A DNA stretch of 64,000 nt from Ustilago trichophora (lineage: Eukaryota > Basidiomycota > Ustilaginomycetes > Ustilaginales > Ustilaginaceae). Each line of letters begins with the position of its first letter. The first letter of the stretch is position 1. A model generated the notes under the pieces. It worked only from the letters and a program-made list of their open reading frames with translations, was not told the origin of the DNA and ran no database searches. Shown one piece after another: positions 1 to 10,747 of this stretch. A program made the translations under genes and the position numbers. The stretch spans positions 534,447 through 598,446 of the forward strand of contig OOIN01000036.1 of NCBI GenBank assembly GCA_900323505.1, given 5' to 3'.

Positions 1-2
1 TC

Positions 3-1202
3 ATTCTGCACGACATCAAGGTCAAAGTGGGTGTTTTTGCCTTTGATCTGATGTACCTGGACGGAGAGTCGTTGCTCAAGTCGTCGTTCCGAACGAGACG
101 GAACCTTTTGCACACGCGCTTTCTGCCTTTGTCGCCTCAGAGCCCACTGATTGCTCGCTTTGCGCATGTACGGTCATGCGAGAGTACGGATCCGGACGAC
201 GTAGCACGCTTCTTCACCCAGGCGCAGGAACACAAATGCGAAGGCATCATGGTCAAGTCTCTCGATCATCACTGGGAAGCGCCGCCAGAGACCAAAGATG
301 GCAATCATCACAGTGTCGGCGAAGATCAAGTTGGAGATGGAGAAGATTCAGGTCGACTGCAGAAGCTCGCTGATGTAGTCGACGACGATTTAGCGATGGA
401 CAACGAGGATGAAGCGATGCGGACGCTGGACGACGCCGGAAGAAGGAAGCGCATCGGCGCTGCAGATGCAGATGCAACGCTGATACCCGCAGAGATAGGC
501 AAGGGTGTCAATGGGCGTGGAAAAGCGCTGCTTTCCACCTATGAGCCAGACAAGCGGTGCGAATCCTGGCTCAAAGTCAAAAAGGACTATGTCGACGGGC
601 TTGGCGATTCGCTTGATCTGGTTCCTATCGGCGCATGGCACGGCATGGGACGAAAAGCGACGTGGTGGTCGCCGATGCTGCTGGCCCTTTACGATCCCAC
701 AACGGGGGTGCTGCAAGCGGTGTGCAAGTGTATCTCGGGTTTCACGGATGCCTTCTACAAGGATCTCAATGTGCGTTACGCTGAAGGATCCGACACATGC
801 GTGCCAGCACGGTACGGTGAACCTTCACCGTTCGGAATCGAGCTCGAGACCGGCAATCTTTGGCCAGACGTCTGGTGGAAGCCGAGCGAGGTTTGGGAGA
901 TCAGAGGTGCAGATGTGACCATCAGCCCCAATTACACAGCAGCGATCGGGCTGGTGAGCGAAGAAAGAGGATTGTCGATCAGGTTTCCACGCTTCATCAA
1001 GAGGAGAGAGGACAAGACGATCGAGCAGGCGAGCACACCGGCCAGCTTGGCCAAGATCTACTTTGAGCAGCAGAAGGCGGCTCCAGCTCCAGATGATGGC
1101 GGCAAAAAAGGAGCGGAAGATGACGACCTGGCAAGCGAGGATGAGGCTGATGATGACAAGGTGGCTGCGAAAGCTTCTGTTGATGATGACTTTGAGTTCT
1201 GA
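3..1202 (+). CDS. ATP-dependent DNA ligase I, C-terminal part (5' end outside window)
   Basis: The frame is open from the first bases, so this is the 3' end of a gene that starts upstream; the nucleotidyl-lysine motif is not in view. Visible family landmarks are AFDLMYLDGESL, the motif IV-like EGIMVK (about 240-260), the motif V-like WLKVKKDY (about 568-591) and the OB-fold motif VI-like FPRFIKRREDK (about 982-1016). DNA ligase I seals nicks between Okazaki fragments and in excision repair, in the nucleus and usually also in mitochondria. The order and spacing match eukaryotic ligase I except for one oddity: about 88 extra, largely acidic, low-complexity residues lie between motifs IV and V (267-539), where human LIG1 has only a short connector. 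The insert stays in frame and has no convincing splice pair, so I read it as coding. The tail after motif VI is short, acidic and disordered. Family assignment is firm; cytoplasmic or nuclear paralogue status cannot be judged. Confidence 0.93.
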   Translation: MLHDIKVKVGVFAFDLMYLDGESLLKSSFRTRRNLLHTRFLPLSPQSPLIARFAHVRSCESTDPDDVARFFTQAQEHKCEGIMVKSLDHHWEAPPETKDGNHHSVGEDQVGDGEDSGRLQKLADVVDDDLAMDNEDEAMRTLDDAGRRKRIGAADADATLIPAEIGKGVNGRGKALLSTYEPDKRCESWLKVKKDYVDGLGDSLDLVPIGAWHGMGRKATWWSPMLLALYDPTTGVLQAVCKCISGFTDAFYKDLNVRYAEGSDTCVPARYGEPSPFGIELETGNLWPDVWWKPSEVWEIRGADVTISPNYTAAIGLVSEERGLSIRFPRFIKRREDKTIEQASTPASLAKIYFEQQKAAPAPDDGGKKGAEDDDLASEDEADDDKVAAKASVDDDFEF

Positions 1203-4011
1203 TTGCCGCTTGGATAACTGTCTTGCGAGGCTGGTTGACCCACCCATCTTTAATGTGGACACTGCGCAAACGGATCGCATGGCGAGGACATTGTACTACT
1301 GAGACGGTGCCATTGCGACAATTGGCGAAGTACTTGATGGTACGAGAGAGGGTGCAAGGTCGACACGAGTCGCAACACATGGCGAAGCATCGTGTAGTGT
1401 TGTGTTCAGCCTGATTTCGCGCATCTTATCGCGCGACAAGCCAATCACGAAGCAAGACTTGACCCGCGGCAGAAATGGGCTCTCCCGCACATCGTTTTTT
1501 GGACATTGTCTGCAATTTCGGAGCTCTCCCGGAGGCTTCTTTGCACGGCCTAGCTCCTGACGGCACTCTGTTCGAAGTACGGCGAGGTTGAAGCGGACCA
1601 ATCACGAGAGGTCTTTTCGGAAAATCGCCGGTCAAGGGTTTCGTAAATTTTAAAGGCGGATGGAACGCTGTCAGCCAGGGTAAAAATTCTTGGCGGCGTG
1701 CTTCCTCTGGTTCGGTAGCGTGGAACGATTAAGGAACAAATTGACCGTTACATCCGACAGCGACCGACCGAAGACCGCGCTCTGACAGCAGCGTTACAGG
1801 CCAAGGTTAACGCAACGATTCAGCTGTTCGAATTCTGGATTCGAGCTAGGAAAGTGACTCACGGTCATGAGACGACAGCATCAAGAAAGCTGAATTGACT
1901 CTTGTAGATCCGGAGCGGCCTACCGGCGAAAAAAAAAGAAAGCTAGAGTCAGAGCTGAAGGGATCAAGGCAAAGAAAGGATGGGCAGTCAGGGTCCAAAG
2001 GCAGGATCGAGCCATGTGCCACATGATAGAAGGAGCACAGCGTGGGGTTTGGACCTGTCGGTTCTCCCGCAGGCTCGATATCAAATTCCTTCAACCAATC
2101 GGGGGCTTCCGAGTCTCGGTTTGTGACGCCTGGTGCTGGTGCTGGTGCTGCTGGTGCTGGTGCTTGGTCGTCTGACTGAGGCATGCGTGGCTGTTTTTGA
2201 GCTACGTTCATCGGAAGCTTCTGTCGAAACAAACTCGTTGCGGAACTGAGCCAATTGTATTACTCCAAGGCCATATATGCGAAGTCAGGTGGTCCCCTTG
2301 TTTGTTCCCACGTCAGGGCGCGCTGAATTGTACGACGCTCACTTGCACCGAACCCGAACCAGGCTCTGTGATCCATTGCCATCATCATCAGGCTCAGCTT
2401 TGAATGGTCGATCAAGATTTTGTTGGTGGAAGGCGAGTGCAAGCCTGCGTGCAGAACGGAAAGGGTTTGGGAATCTACCCGATCCGTGGACACCCCCACC
2501 TCGACCCACTTTGATAAGGCAGCTGTGATTCGTTGCGAGCTCAAATTGGAGTCTCCATCTGCACCATCATGCAGCGGCTGCAGTTGTTGCAGAGCCAACG
2601 CGATCGGCTTGCAAGGGGCATCCGTCATCGGGAAATTGCAAATTGAGCACCTTTTGATAACGTTTTACAGTGCCGAGTCTCGAAACACACACACACTCAT
2701 GCACAACTCATTTCTGAGGCATTGAGTGACTCAAGTGTTGCTTCAAGCTGGAGAAGGAAGCGACTGGGACAACAAGGATTCGTTCAGGAAGCTTCGCGGT
2801 TGGTGTTGTGAGGAAGAACTAGGACGCAGGTGTGACTGATTGACATGTACCAAAAAGAAGCTTGAATCAAAGGTTGGACCGGAAGAAGCATTCGACAGAA
2901 CACAGTTTGAACACATGTGACGTTCAACGGGACCACACCGCATACAATACTACTGACTCTCTCGTTTGTTCTGCAAATGCTGTGAAGTTAGAGTAGCGAA
3001 TCAAAACGCTTTTCTTCGTGTACAGTTGTCGTGGCTGGACCGAGATGATGGTTCCATGTGTGTGCCTCTGTGTGCCTCTTTGTGGAATAGGCGAGGAGGT
3101 GTGAGTGTCCTTTCGAGTCAAAAGGCCAAGGCGAAACAGCGGTGTGGTTTTTTAGGTTTTGTTTTTTGTTTTGTTTTTGTTTTTGTTTTTTTTTCAGGCG
3201 TTCAGATGCACTCCGCCTTATCTCTGACTTCTCCCGGGATTTTGGCGAGCGATCCAACTCAGCGCCCTTTTGGTGTGTCTCTGTCAGTCGAATCGAACCA
3301 ACACTTATCGCGCTCTCTCTCGCTTCCTCACTCGCTCTGCGTATTGCTAGCCTCCTTTTCCCGCTCCTATCTATCTCTGACTCCCTCTATCTCTTCCTTT
3401 GCTGTTCCACTCTCAACCCCAGAAACTCAAAGCGCCAACCATCAGCACCGTCATCGAACAACCGAACTGCTTGATTGTGGCTTGCTCTTCCGTCCGTCGT
3501 CCGACCGTCTGGACCTCGTGGGCTCAAACTAGCTTATCGCAATCGTTTCAATTTCTCCGGTCAGTCTAAGCGCAATCAGTCGGCGTTGCTTTGCTTTGCT
3601 TTTGCAACTTCAACCTTGTTTCAACCCACGACCACCGCTTTCAACAAAAACCTTTCCGTCACTTGTGCCTGCTTCTCGAACTCATGCTGTCTTGACGTGG
3701 GTTCCTGCCTCGCTTCGCCATTACTCCCGCCGCACTACTTGCTTCCAGATCTCTCCTTTCCGGCGTCTTGCTTCCGCAGTCAAATCCAGTCCCGCGCCCC
3801 TATCTCGACGAGCGAGCGAGCTAACCAACCAACCAACCAGCGTCCATCAATCTCCGCTTGTTTCCACCCACCGTCTCTCTCATGCACTCAGTCACACCCA
3901 AACAGCATGTCCTTCTGGCAGCATTGTTCTAGCACCACGAATCATCGCCCACCCACATTCATGCCTCCCTTAGCGTAAACAGCTGGAGCGAAAGAGAGAG
4001 AATAGAGTGCC
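1203..4011. other. intergenic region and CT-rich leader of the kinase gene
   Basis: About 2.8 kb lies between the ligase stop and the kinase start. Short open frames on both strands show no recognisable family. From about 3,130 on, the + strand becomes T- and CT-rich (a T/G-rich run at about 3,150-3,200, then many TCTC and CTTT stretches, and a CCAA tetranucleotide run near 3,822-3,838). This is typical of fungal 5' leaders and core promoters. The ORFs read through it are Ser/Leu/Pro-rich artefacts. Confidence 0.5.
1846..2628 (-). other. possible small spliced gene, unrecognised
   Basis: Two minus-strand frames in tandem look more protein-like than their surroundings. One opens at 2,628 (MTDAPCKPIALALQQLQ...), the other at 2,232 and contains an Ala/Pro repeat followed by APDWLKEFDIEP (about 2,060-2,110). 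An acceptor-like CTCAG lies near 2,243. No family is recognised and no splice model can be proven, so the span marks a candidate region, not a gene model. It may equally be non-coding. Transcript reads from this strand would decide. Confidence 0.2.
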
Positions 4012-7000
4012 ATGCAGCCCGACTCAGCCGTGAATGCCGGCCCTGCCGGCTCTGGTGCTGTTGCGGAACCACACTTAGACATGCCGCCTCCACCACCACC
4101 ACCTGCTTTCAGTGCCCGTTCTTCGCTTCCGTCCTCTCCCGTGCCACCAGAGATCTCTTCTTCTTCTTCCTCTCCGTCGCATTCTGTCCACGATCCTTCC
4201 ATCATACCCGCAACTACTGCTCCGCCGCAAACGAGTCAAGCAGCATCGACAACACAATCTATACCTACACCTTCACCTGTGCCTGCCAAGCATCACAACG
4301 TCGCATCCATCGCCTTTCCATCGCGTCCTTTATCGTCAGCTGATCCTTTGCATCGAAGCGTTCCCAGCTCCTCAACATCATCAGCGAGACAGAGCCGCTC
4401 ATCATCTCCTGCGCCAGCACCGCCGCTGCGCACCATCTCTCAGGGCCCTTACTCGAACAACGTCTGGCCCCCATCTGCAACGGCCAATGTCAATGCTACC
4501 GGTAGCACCATCTCCACTCTGACCTCTTCGGAGCGACGCCAGATTACAGATAGTCTCAGAGCACACAAGCGGTCGAGCTCACTTGCTACGCTCAAGTCAT
4601 TTGCTTCCGCCTCGAACCCCTCGCTGCCAACGACGGGTGCACTCCAACCCCAAGGCGTCAACAAGGCCTCTTCTCACGGTCGCACATCTCCTGCCGCAGC
4701 TTCCAAACCGAACGAAATGCCAGCACCGACTCAGCCTCCATATCGACGTGCGCAAACCTACAGGTTCTCACGAACCCAGTCGGCAGCACCTCCGCACGCA
4801 CGCACCGCCGAAACATCTACTTCGCTTGATCCGCACGCCCGCTCTCGCCACACCTCCGATGCTCCACATCACGCCACATCGGAAGAGCTCGACAAGGAGA
4901 ACCAACGCCTCAAGGCCGCTGCAGCTGCCAAGCTTGCTGAGCAGGAGGCTTGGGAAAAGACGCGCGGTGCAGGTAGTGCCGTGCTTGACTTGCTCAAGCT
5001 TCCCAATCTCAGCGACGACGATGCCGATGACGACCAATCGGCAGGATCGTGTGGACCTGGTCGTCAGAGCCGTGCAACTACACCAGGCTCTGCTTCAGGT
5101 TCGGGTATCAGCGCCGCTAGTGTTCCAGGTAGCGGCAGCTCCAATTCATCCCAGACCGATAGTGGACGCTCCAACAACAAGCGTAAGATCGGAAAGCTGA
5201 CGCGTACATGGGAAGCTGCGCGGGTTCTGCCATCGCTCGATGACGTGCAGGCTCGTCGACATGATGTAGTCACCGTCACTTCTGCCGACAAGCTGCTCAG
5301 CAGAGGTATTTCGGAATATACCCTCCTTCCCAAAATCCTCGGTCGCGGCAAGTTCTCTAGCGTCTTTCTCGCCTCCAAGCCTTATGGTCCAACAGGAGAT
5401 CCGCAGCTGTTTGCGATCAAACATACCCCGCTCTTTCCGCACCATCCACTGATCGCAACCCGTCTTCTTCGAGAGCCGACCCTCTTGGCAGAGCTTCCAC
5501 CGCATCCCAACCTGGTCAACGTCTATGAGACGATCCGGACCCCCGGCCACTTTTATCTCGTCGAAGAGTACTTGGACGGCTACGTCACCCTTGAAGCGCT
5601 TCTGCCTATGCGTTCCGAGCAGTCTCCGCCGCATTACCCCATCTTGCCAACTGGCGTCGCCAACTGCGTCCTCGACCAGCTTCTCTCGGCGGTGCATGCT
5701 ATCCACCATCCATTGCAGATCTGCCATCGCGATATCAAGCCCGAGAACATCCTCGTTCATCCCGATACCCTGCAACTCAAGCTTCTCGATTTCGGCCTGG
5801 CAACCCACTTCAGCCGCAGCGAGGCCAAGCTTTCCACCTGCTGTGGCAGTCCAGCTTTCCACTGCCCCGAAATCGTCACAGCCTTGCGCAACCCGCTAGG
5901 TACTGTCCACTACTGGGGACCCGAGGTAGATGCCTGGACTTGTGGTATCACCATGCTCCGACTTCTGACCGGGATTCGATACCCGATTGGCGCTTCGCAT
6001 ACAAGCGTCCGATCCATGAGCATCCGGGCTCAGCGCGCTGTCGCCACCATCAAAGATCCAGAGCTCCGCGATCGTGTCGGAAAGCTGCTCGAGGTCAATG
6101 GCGAACGTAGGATGCGCAACTTTGAGGATCTGGTAAAAGCGCTCGAGACACCGACAGACGAGACTCACCGCGGCATCAAAGAGTTTAAGAGCACCACTTT
6201 CATCCCCGTCGAACCCCAGCACAAGATGAATCTGCCCTTGGTTGTGGGTCCTGCAGCCGAAGCCGCACTCACTGCGCCACTCCTTCCCAGCGGCGCCACT
6301 CCCACGGGCTCCAAGCGCTCCACGCCCATGAACTCGAGGCCCGCATCACCAACCTTGGGAGGCGGCGAAGCCTCGGATGCGCACCTGTCACCAGCACCGA
6401 CACTGTTGCTCAGCAACCCGACCTATCAACCTGCGCAAAGGGTCTTGTCGTACGTCAAGTACTGTTTGCGCTGCGCCGGTATCCTTTACCACTGTTGGCC
6501 CGACACCAGCTCCAGTGCAAGCCTGCCACCTACTCCCGGTCCGTTCGAGGCAGCATTCCAGGATTACAACAATGCACTCTCCAACGTCACTTCCCGCACG
6601 AGCGATACGCCTTCATCGGCTCATCCGGACGGCTTAGTCCCGCCCTCACTTTCGCCCAGCACACCTTTCCCAATCCAGGCAGCTCGTTCCGAGCGAGATC
6701 CCTATTCGCACATTCACGTCTTTGAATGCGTTCTCGAGATGATGGATCCACCTGCAGACGCTGATCAGGACGAGCCCCAGAGTCTGGTGCAGAGCATCTT
6801 CAGCGCACTCAGCTTTGGTCGACGTCCTGCCAACCGACGTAGCATGTCAACGCCGCCCAAACCTGAGAACCTTCAAGCAGCCGGCATGCCGAGGCCTCCT
6901 GGTGCACCCGCGGACGCACCAGTATCGGGATCCGGTAGCGCTTCGGGCAAGGCGGGTGACGTCAAATGCTTGACCTTCTACCTCGTCCTTCGCTTCCCTC

Positions 7001-10000
7001 GCCGACCTTCAGGCCATCTCAACTTCGTCGCAACACGCCCTCCGTACAGCCGCTCGTCCAGTGTTGCAGGCCGCTCGCATCGAGCTCGCTCGCGCGCCTC
7101 GTCAGCCGTGGGCGCAGACAGGGACAGCGGCGGCGTTCACCGTGATGCCAGCACCGACAGCCTTACGCGCTTCAGCAAGCTGCACAGCTCTCATGCCGAG
7201 TTTGCTACGGGCATACATCCACTTCGCAAAGCCATGATTGATTCCAACCACACCACGCCTCGTGCCAGCCGCACATCAAGCCCGGCGGTGTCTCATGGCA
7301 ACCTGAAGAAGCGGGAAGGCAGTCTGGCACCGCACCGCGAACACGATCGCCACCGACGAGATCTCAATGATGCTGAACGCAGCAATCTTGGCCTCACCAT
7401 CGAGACCTCGCCAGAGTTGCTGCGCATCGCCGAGAAGCAGGCTTCTGCACAGAACAGCCCATCTCCACAGTCGGCGCCCACCTCCAGAGCAACCAGCCGG
7501 GCTCGGTCACGCAAGTCGAGCCGCGTCCGTGGCTCGAGCGCTTCGCGTAGGAACGGCGGATCGAACAAGATATTTGTGCATGTCACCGACAACCGTGCGC
7601 TAGACGCAGTGCGCAAAGCGCTCAGCATCGGCGGCACTACAACCGACTACAACCCGGACATCGAGACCGACTACGAGGACAGTGGCATGTGGGCAAGCCC
7701 AGACCTTCGTGCGCGCGAAATGACGCTCGGTGAGGAATCCGACCCTGGCTTCGGCAGCGAGTCCAAACCTCGACGCCCCGGCTCCAATCGGCGTCGGCCG
7801 CATTCGCATCGCCAGGTCTCGGGCCTGTCTGTTCCCGTGGCAGAAGGCGATGATGCCTCCAATGTGGCGCCTGGCGCTGGCGAAAGCGGGCATGCCTCAC
7901 GACCGACATGGGCCGACGTTCCTGCTGGCAGTATGAAGCCTCGAAACACCATCTCACATGGTAGCGACGACCAGGAGCAGTACACGCGAGGACGATCCCT
8001 CGGTCCTGCTGGCAGCCTGCCATCTCCGGCTTCGGGCATTCCTTTCCCCGGCCCTCCTCGCTTGCGTGCGTCTTCGAATCTCGCATTTGCTGTCGTTCAG
8101 GAAGAATCGTCTCCCTCCAACACGGAACATTCGGTCTCTCAGTCCAAGACCATGGTTGACTTGCGTGACAGGCCGCCCGCCGCAGAATCGTCCACTCATC
8201 AATTCGATGCACCTGTCGTTGCTTCCAAGTCTTTTGATCTCAACACAGCTGTTGCGACACTCGCATCGATGACAATTGGGCTGCTCAAGGAAGATCCTCT
8301 GCCCGAGCAAGCCGAGCTGAGCAGTAGAGTCTCTGATGTTGCGTCGTACTTGCTTCGTCTGCAGACAGACGATGCAGCGCGTTTCGCACAGGAACTCGAC
8401 ACGCTGTCCTTTGATCTGTTCAAAGCATTGTCTCCTGTCACTGGTCTGGTAGACCGAGCATCGGGATCGGTGGTCAAGGTTGCGTCATTGGCGAAACAGG
8501 TGCTGGATCTGTTGGGAGAGAACGCCTCGTCACGAGAAGTATACATGGCGGTCGACATGCGGTGCGGCGAGATGCTGGATGCCGAGCCACGTTGCGTCGA
8601 GCTGTCTGGTGATGGCCAAATCTGGAGCTCGGCAGCTGAAGCCATCTACCTGATGCGTCTGCTGAACATGATCCTCCCCCGCATCCGTACAAAGAAGCCG
8701 CAAGGATTCTCTCAGGTCTTTGGTCGCTTGCCGCAGTGTCTTATGCTTGGACTCACAGCTGCAGCCGAGCCTGCTGCGAGCGCGTGCGAGAAATTGGCGG
8801 AAGAAGCTGTCCAGACGTGCTGCTTGACGGCGCTGATCGTGGTCGACTGGGAGGCACATTGCATGGGGACCTCGGAAAGAGAGCCCGTCAGAAGGACGTC
8901 TCGTGAAGCGTTGAGTCGCTTCCTGCAAGGTGTCACCGTCTGCTTACCGCACCTTGCTGGCGCAAGTACGGCCTTGTCGGAGGAGTTCTTTCTCTTACAA
9001 AACCCACGGTATGCGATGGCTGGAAAGGGCGGAGCAAGCATAGTCAAACGAAATGAATCGCTCTTTGCCGAGATCTCCAAGACGCTCGCGTCGCTGGAGG
9101 TGGATCTGGGCTCAATCTGGTCGAACGCATTGGTGGGCATGTCGAGGAATCCGGAAGACGATGACACGCGGGAGACGCTTACCGCGCTTGGGGTCGCTGG
9201 GTTCGTGCTGCATGTCCATCTGCTCCATTCTGGATATGCGAGAGATCGACCGTCGGAGTGGAAGGGAGTGCGAGCGCAGACACAGCTGGAAGCGGCACTG
9301 CCAGTAGCTCTGCTGGCAGTCAGCGAACAGACCAAAGCAGCAGCGTCGCCCGAGCTTGAAGAAGGCAAGGAGGACGCACTGGCGGATACCAGTCTGCTGT
9401 GGATGCAGTGGTGTTTCCGCGGTCTTCAGGAGGACGCCTCCGCCTGCCAAAGGATCTTGCCTGTCGAAGTGGCAGTCAGACTAGCGCAGACACTGGCTAT
9501 GCAGAGCGTCATCTCACCTAGCCCATCCGCACGCCTGATCCGCTTCAAGCTGCTGTCAGACCTGCTGGCGCACAGGACCGAGAGAATTGCAGCTCTGCAG
9601 GTGCTGGAGCAGCTCATTACGAGTTCGCCTTTCGGCCAGCTGCGCGCTGGAGGCGTTTCGATCCTTCGCAGTGCTATGTCGGCTTGGCTTGCCCCTATCA
9701 AAACTCAAGATCTTGACGATGCGCCATCGGAAAGCATTGTAGCTTTGCTCGACAAGATCGTCACCTTACCGTCCGGTCTTCAGCCGACCAGCACATGCGA
9801 GGCACCCGAAGAAGCGACTCGATTGACCGAAACGCTTGTAGAGGAAAGCGGCAAACTTATCGAGTTGCTCTCTCTTCTCTTCTGGCTTGAGACACAACAA
9901 GGCTCTGCCAGCTCCAACCTCACCACCATCAGCGGCAAACTCGGCGAATACAGGACATCGTTCGTCCAACCTCTTGAGAAGCTCGTCGAGCGACTTGAAT

Positions 10001-10092
10001 CCACCGACTCGCATCACAAGCAACAGCTCGAACTGGTGCACATTGCAGTGCAGCGCCTTGTCACAACTTTCCCGACATCATCACCGTCCTAA
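4012..10092 (+). CDS. very large serine/threonine protein kinase, 2026 residues
   Basis: A single uninterrupted exon. The N-terminal ~430 residues are Pro/Ser/Thr-rich and disordered, with a short Glu/Lys/Ala-rich coiled-coil-like stretch near 290-320. The kinase domain spans about 437-700: glycine loop GRGKFSSV at 444-451, ATP lysine K470 in AIK, catalytic loop HRDIKPEN at 572-579 with D574, magnesium motif DFG at 593-595, and activation segment CCGSPAFHCPE. All canonical catalytic residues are present, so it should be active. Residues ~800-1000 contain a segment (YVKYCLRCAGILYHCW; later HIHVFECVLEM and CLTFYLVLRF) that may be a small folded domain, possibly KA1-like (guess). The C-terminal ~650 residues from about 1,410 are predicted helical and unrecognised. 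The ATG at 4,012 follows a CT-rich leader. The catalytic domain resembles CAMK/Snf1-like kinases in motif style; subfamily and substrate are unknown. Confidence 0.88.
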   Translation: MQPDSAVNAGPAGSGAVAEPHLDMPPPPPPPAFSARSSLPSSPVPPEISSSSSSPSHSVHDPSIIPATTAPPQTSQAASTTQSIPTPSPVPAKHHNVASIAFPSRPLSSADPLHRSVPSSSTSSARQSRSSSPAPAPPLRTISQGPYSNNVWPPSATANVNATGSTISTLTSSERRQITDSLRAHKRSSSLATLKSFASASNPSLPTTGALQPQGVNKASSHGRTSPAAASKPNEMPAPTQPPYRRAQTYRFSRTQSAAPPHARTAETSTSLDPHARSRHTSDAPHHATSEELDKENQRLKAAAAAKLAEQEAWEKTRGAGSAVLDLLKLPNLSDDDADDDQSAGSCGPGRQSRATTPGSASGSGISAASVPGSGSSNSSQTDSGRSNNKRKIGKLTRTWEAARVLPSLDDVQARRHDVVTVTSADKLLSRGISEYTLLPKILGRGKFSSVFLASKPYGPTGDPQLFAIKHTPLFPHHPLIATRLLREPTLLAELPPHPNLVNVYETIRTPGHFYLVEEYLDGYVTLEALLPMRSEQSPPHYPILPTGVANCVLDQLLSAVHAIHHPLQICHRDIKPENILVHPDTLQLKLLDFGLATHFSRSEAKLSTCCGSPAFHCPEIVTALRNPLGTVHYWGPEVDAWTCGITMLRLLTGIRYPIGASHTSVRSMSIRAQRAVATIKDPELRDRVGKLLEVNGERRMRNFEDLVKALETPTDETHRGIKEFKSTTFIPVEPQHKMNLPLVVGPAAEAALTAPLLPSGATPTGSKRSTPMNSRPASPTLGGGEASDAHLSPAPTLLLSNPTYQPAQRVLSYVKYCLRCAGILYHCWPDTSSSASLPPTPGPFEAAFQDYNNALSNVTSRTSDTPSSAHPDGLVPPSLSPSTPFPIQAARSERDPYSHIHVFECVLEMMDPPADADQDEPQSLVQSIFSALSFGRRPANRRSMSTPPKPENLQAAGMPRPPGAPADAPVSGSGSASGKAGDVKCLTFYLVLRFPRRPSGHLNFVATRPPYSRSSSVAGRSHRARSRASSAVGADRDSGGVHRDASTDSLTRFSKLHSSHAEFATGIHPLRKAMIDSNHTTPRASRTSSPAVSHGNLKKREGSLAPHREHDRHRRDLNDAERSNLGLTIETSPELLRIAEKQASAQNSPSPQSAPTSRATSRARSRKSSRVRGSSASRRNGGSNKIFVHVTDNRALDAVRKALSIGGTTTDYNPDIETDYEDSGMWASPDLRAREMTLGEESDPGFGSESKPRRPGSNRRRPHSHRQVSGLSVPVAEGDDASNVAPGAGESGHASRPTWADVPAGSMKPRNTISHGSDDQEQYTRGRSLGPAGSLPSPASGIPFPGPPRLRASSNLAFAVVQEESSPSNTEHSVSQSKTMVDLRDRPPAAESSTHQFDAPVVASKSFDLNTAVATLASMTIGLLKEDPLPEQAELSSRVSDVASYLLRLQTDDAARFAQELDTLSFDLFKALSPVTGLVDRASGSVVKVASLAKQVLDLLGENASSREVYMAVDMRCGEMLDAEPRCVELSGDGQIWSSAAEAIYLMRLLNMILPRIRTKKPQGFSQVFGRLPQCLMLGLTAAAEPAASACEKLAEEAVQTCCLTALIVVDWEAHCMGTSEREPVRRTSREALSRFLQGVTVCLPHLAGASTALSEEFFLLQNPRYAMAGKGGASIVKRNESLFAEISKTLASLEVDLGSIWSNALVGMSRNPEDDDTRETLTALGVAGFVLHVHLLHSGYARDRPSEWKGVRAQTQLEAALPVALLAVSEQTKAAASPELEEGKEDALADTSLLWMQWCFRGLQEDASACQRILPVEVAVRLAQTLAMQSVISPSPSARLIRFKLLSDLLAHRTERIAALQVLEQLITSSPFGQLRAGGVSILRSAMSAWLAPIKTQDLDDAPSESIVALLDKIVTLPSGLQPTSTCEAPEEATRLTETLVEESGKLIELLSLLFWLETQQGSASSNLTTISGKLGEYRTSFVQPLEKLVERLESTDSHHKQQLELVHIAVQRLVTTFPTSSPS

Positions 10093-10711
10093 CGATTCGA
10101 TATTTTCATTCTCGATACCTTTCTCCTCGTTCATTACGATGTCACGATCAAGCAATCGCATACGACTTTTAGCATCACAGATGGTAATTACACGAAGTGT
10201 GATAAGCGGCCCGATGTAAGTAGACTGAATTGAACCGGCATCGCTCGGGGAAGGTGGGAGAAATGTGCATTTTCGAAAATTTTCAGACGCGTTGAAGAGA
10301 GAAGCGCGTGCGTTGAGCTCTGTGCGCCGTACTCTCGATTTTGCTTGTGATCTCGACTTCGACCTTCAACTTGATCGCCGTTGGACTTGTTCGTATGAAC
10401 TGGTCAAACCACGTTCAAAGGGTTGTGCAGCCTCGTGTAAGGTAGGGCTTGATCGACGTGCATTGCTGTACCTTGAACGGACGAACAGGCGTGGATTCGG
10501 TCGCAACTCAAGAGCTCTCGCGCGCAAGCAGGAAAAAGCATCTTCTTGGTCGAACTCCGTCTCCCTCTCTGCATATCTTGAAATCACAGAGCAGTGCTGT
10601 TGCTGCGGTAAGGCTGACGCTCACATCTCCGAATGCTCAAGATACAGCAGTAGCTCAAGTTCCTCAATCAAGTCTCAGACGATTTCCCACGCGAGCCCTT
10701 TTTTTCCTTTT

Positions 10712-10747
<36 letters not shown>

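Noticed and set aside
2966..3532. 188-codon ORF in a T- and CT-rich region
   Set aside because: Its Phe/Leu/Ser content comes from the T/C-rich leader of the kinase gene, and it has no domain.
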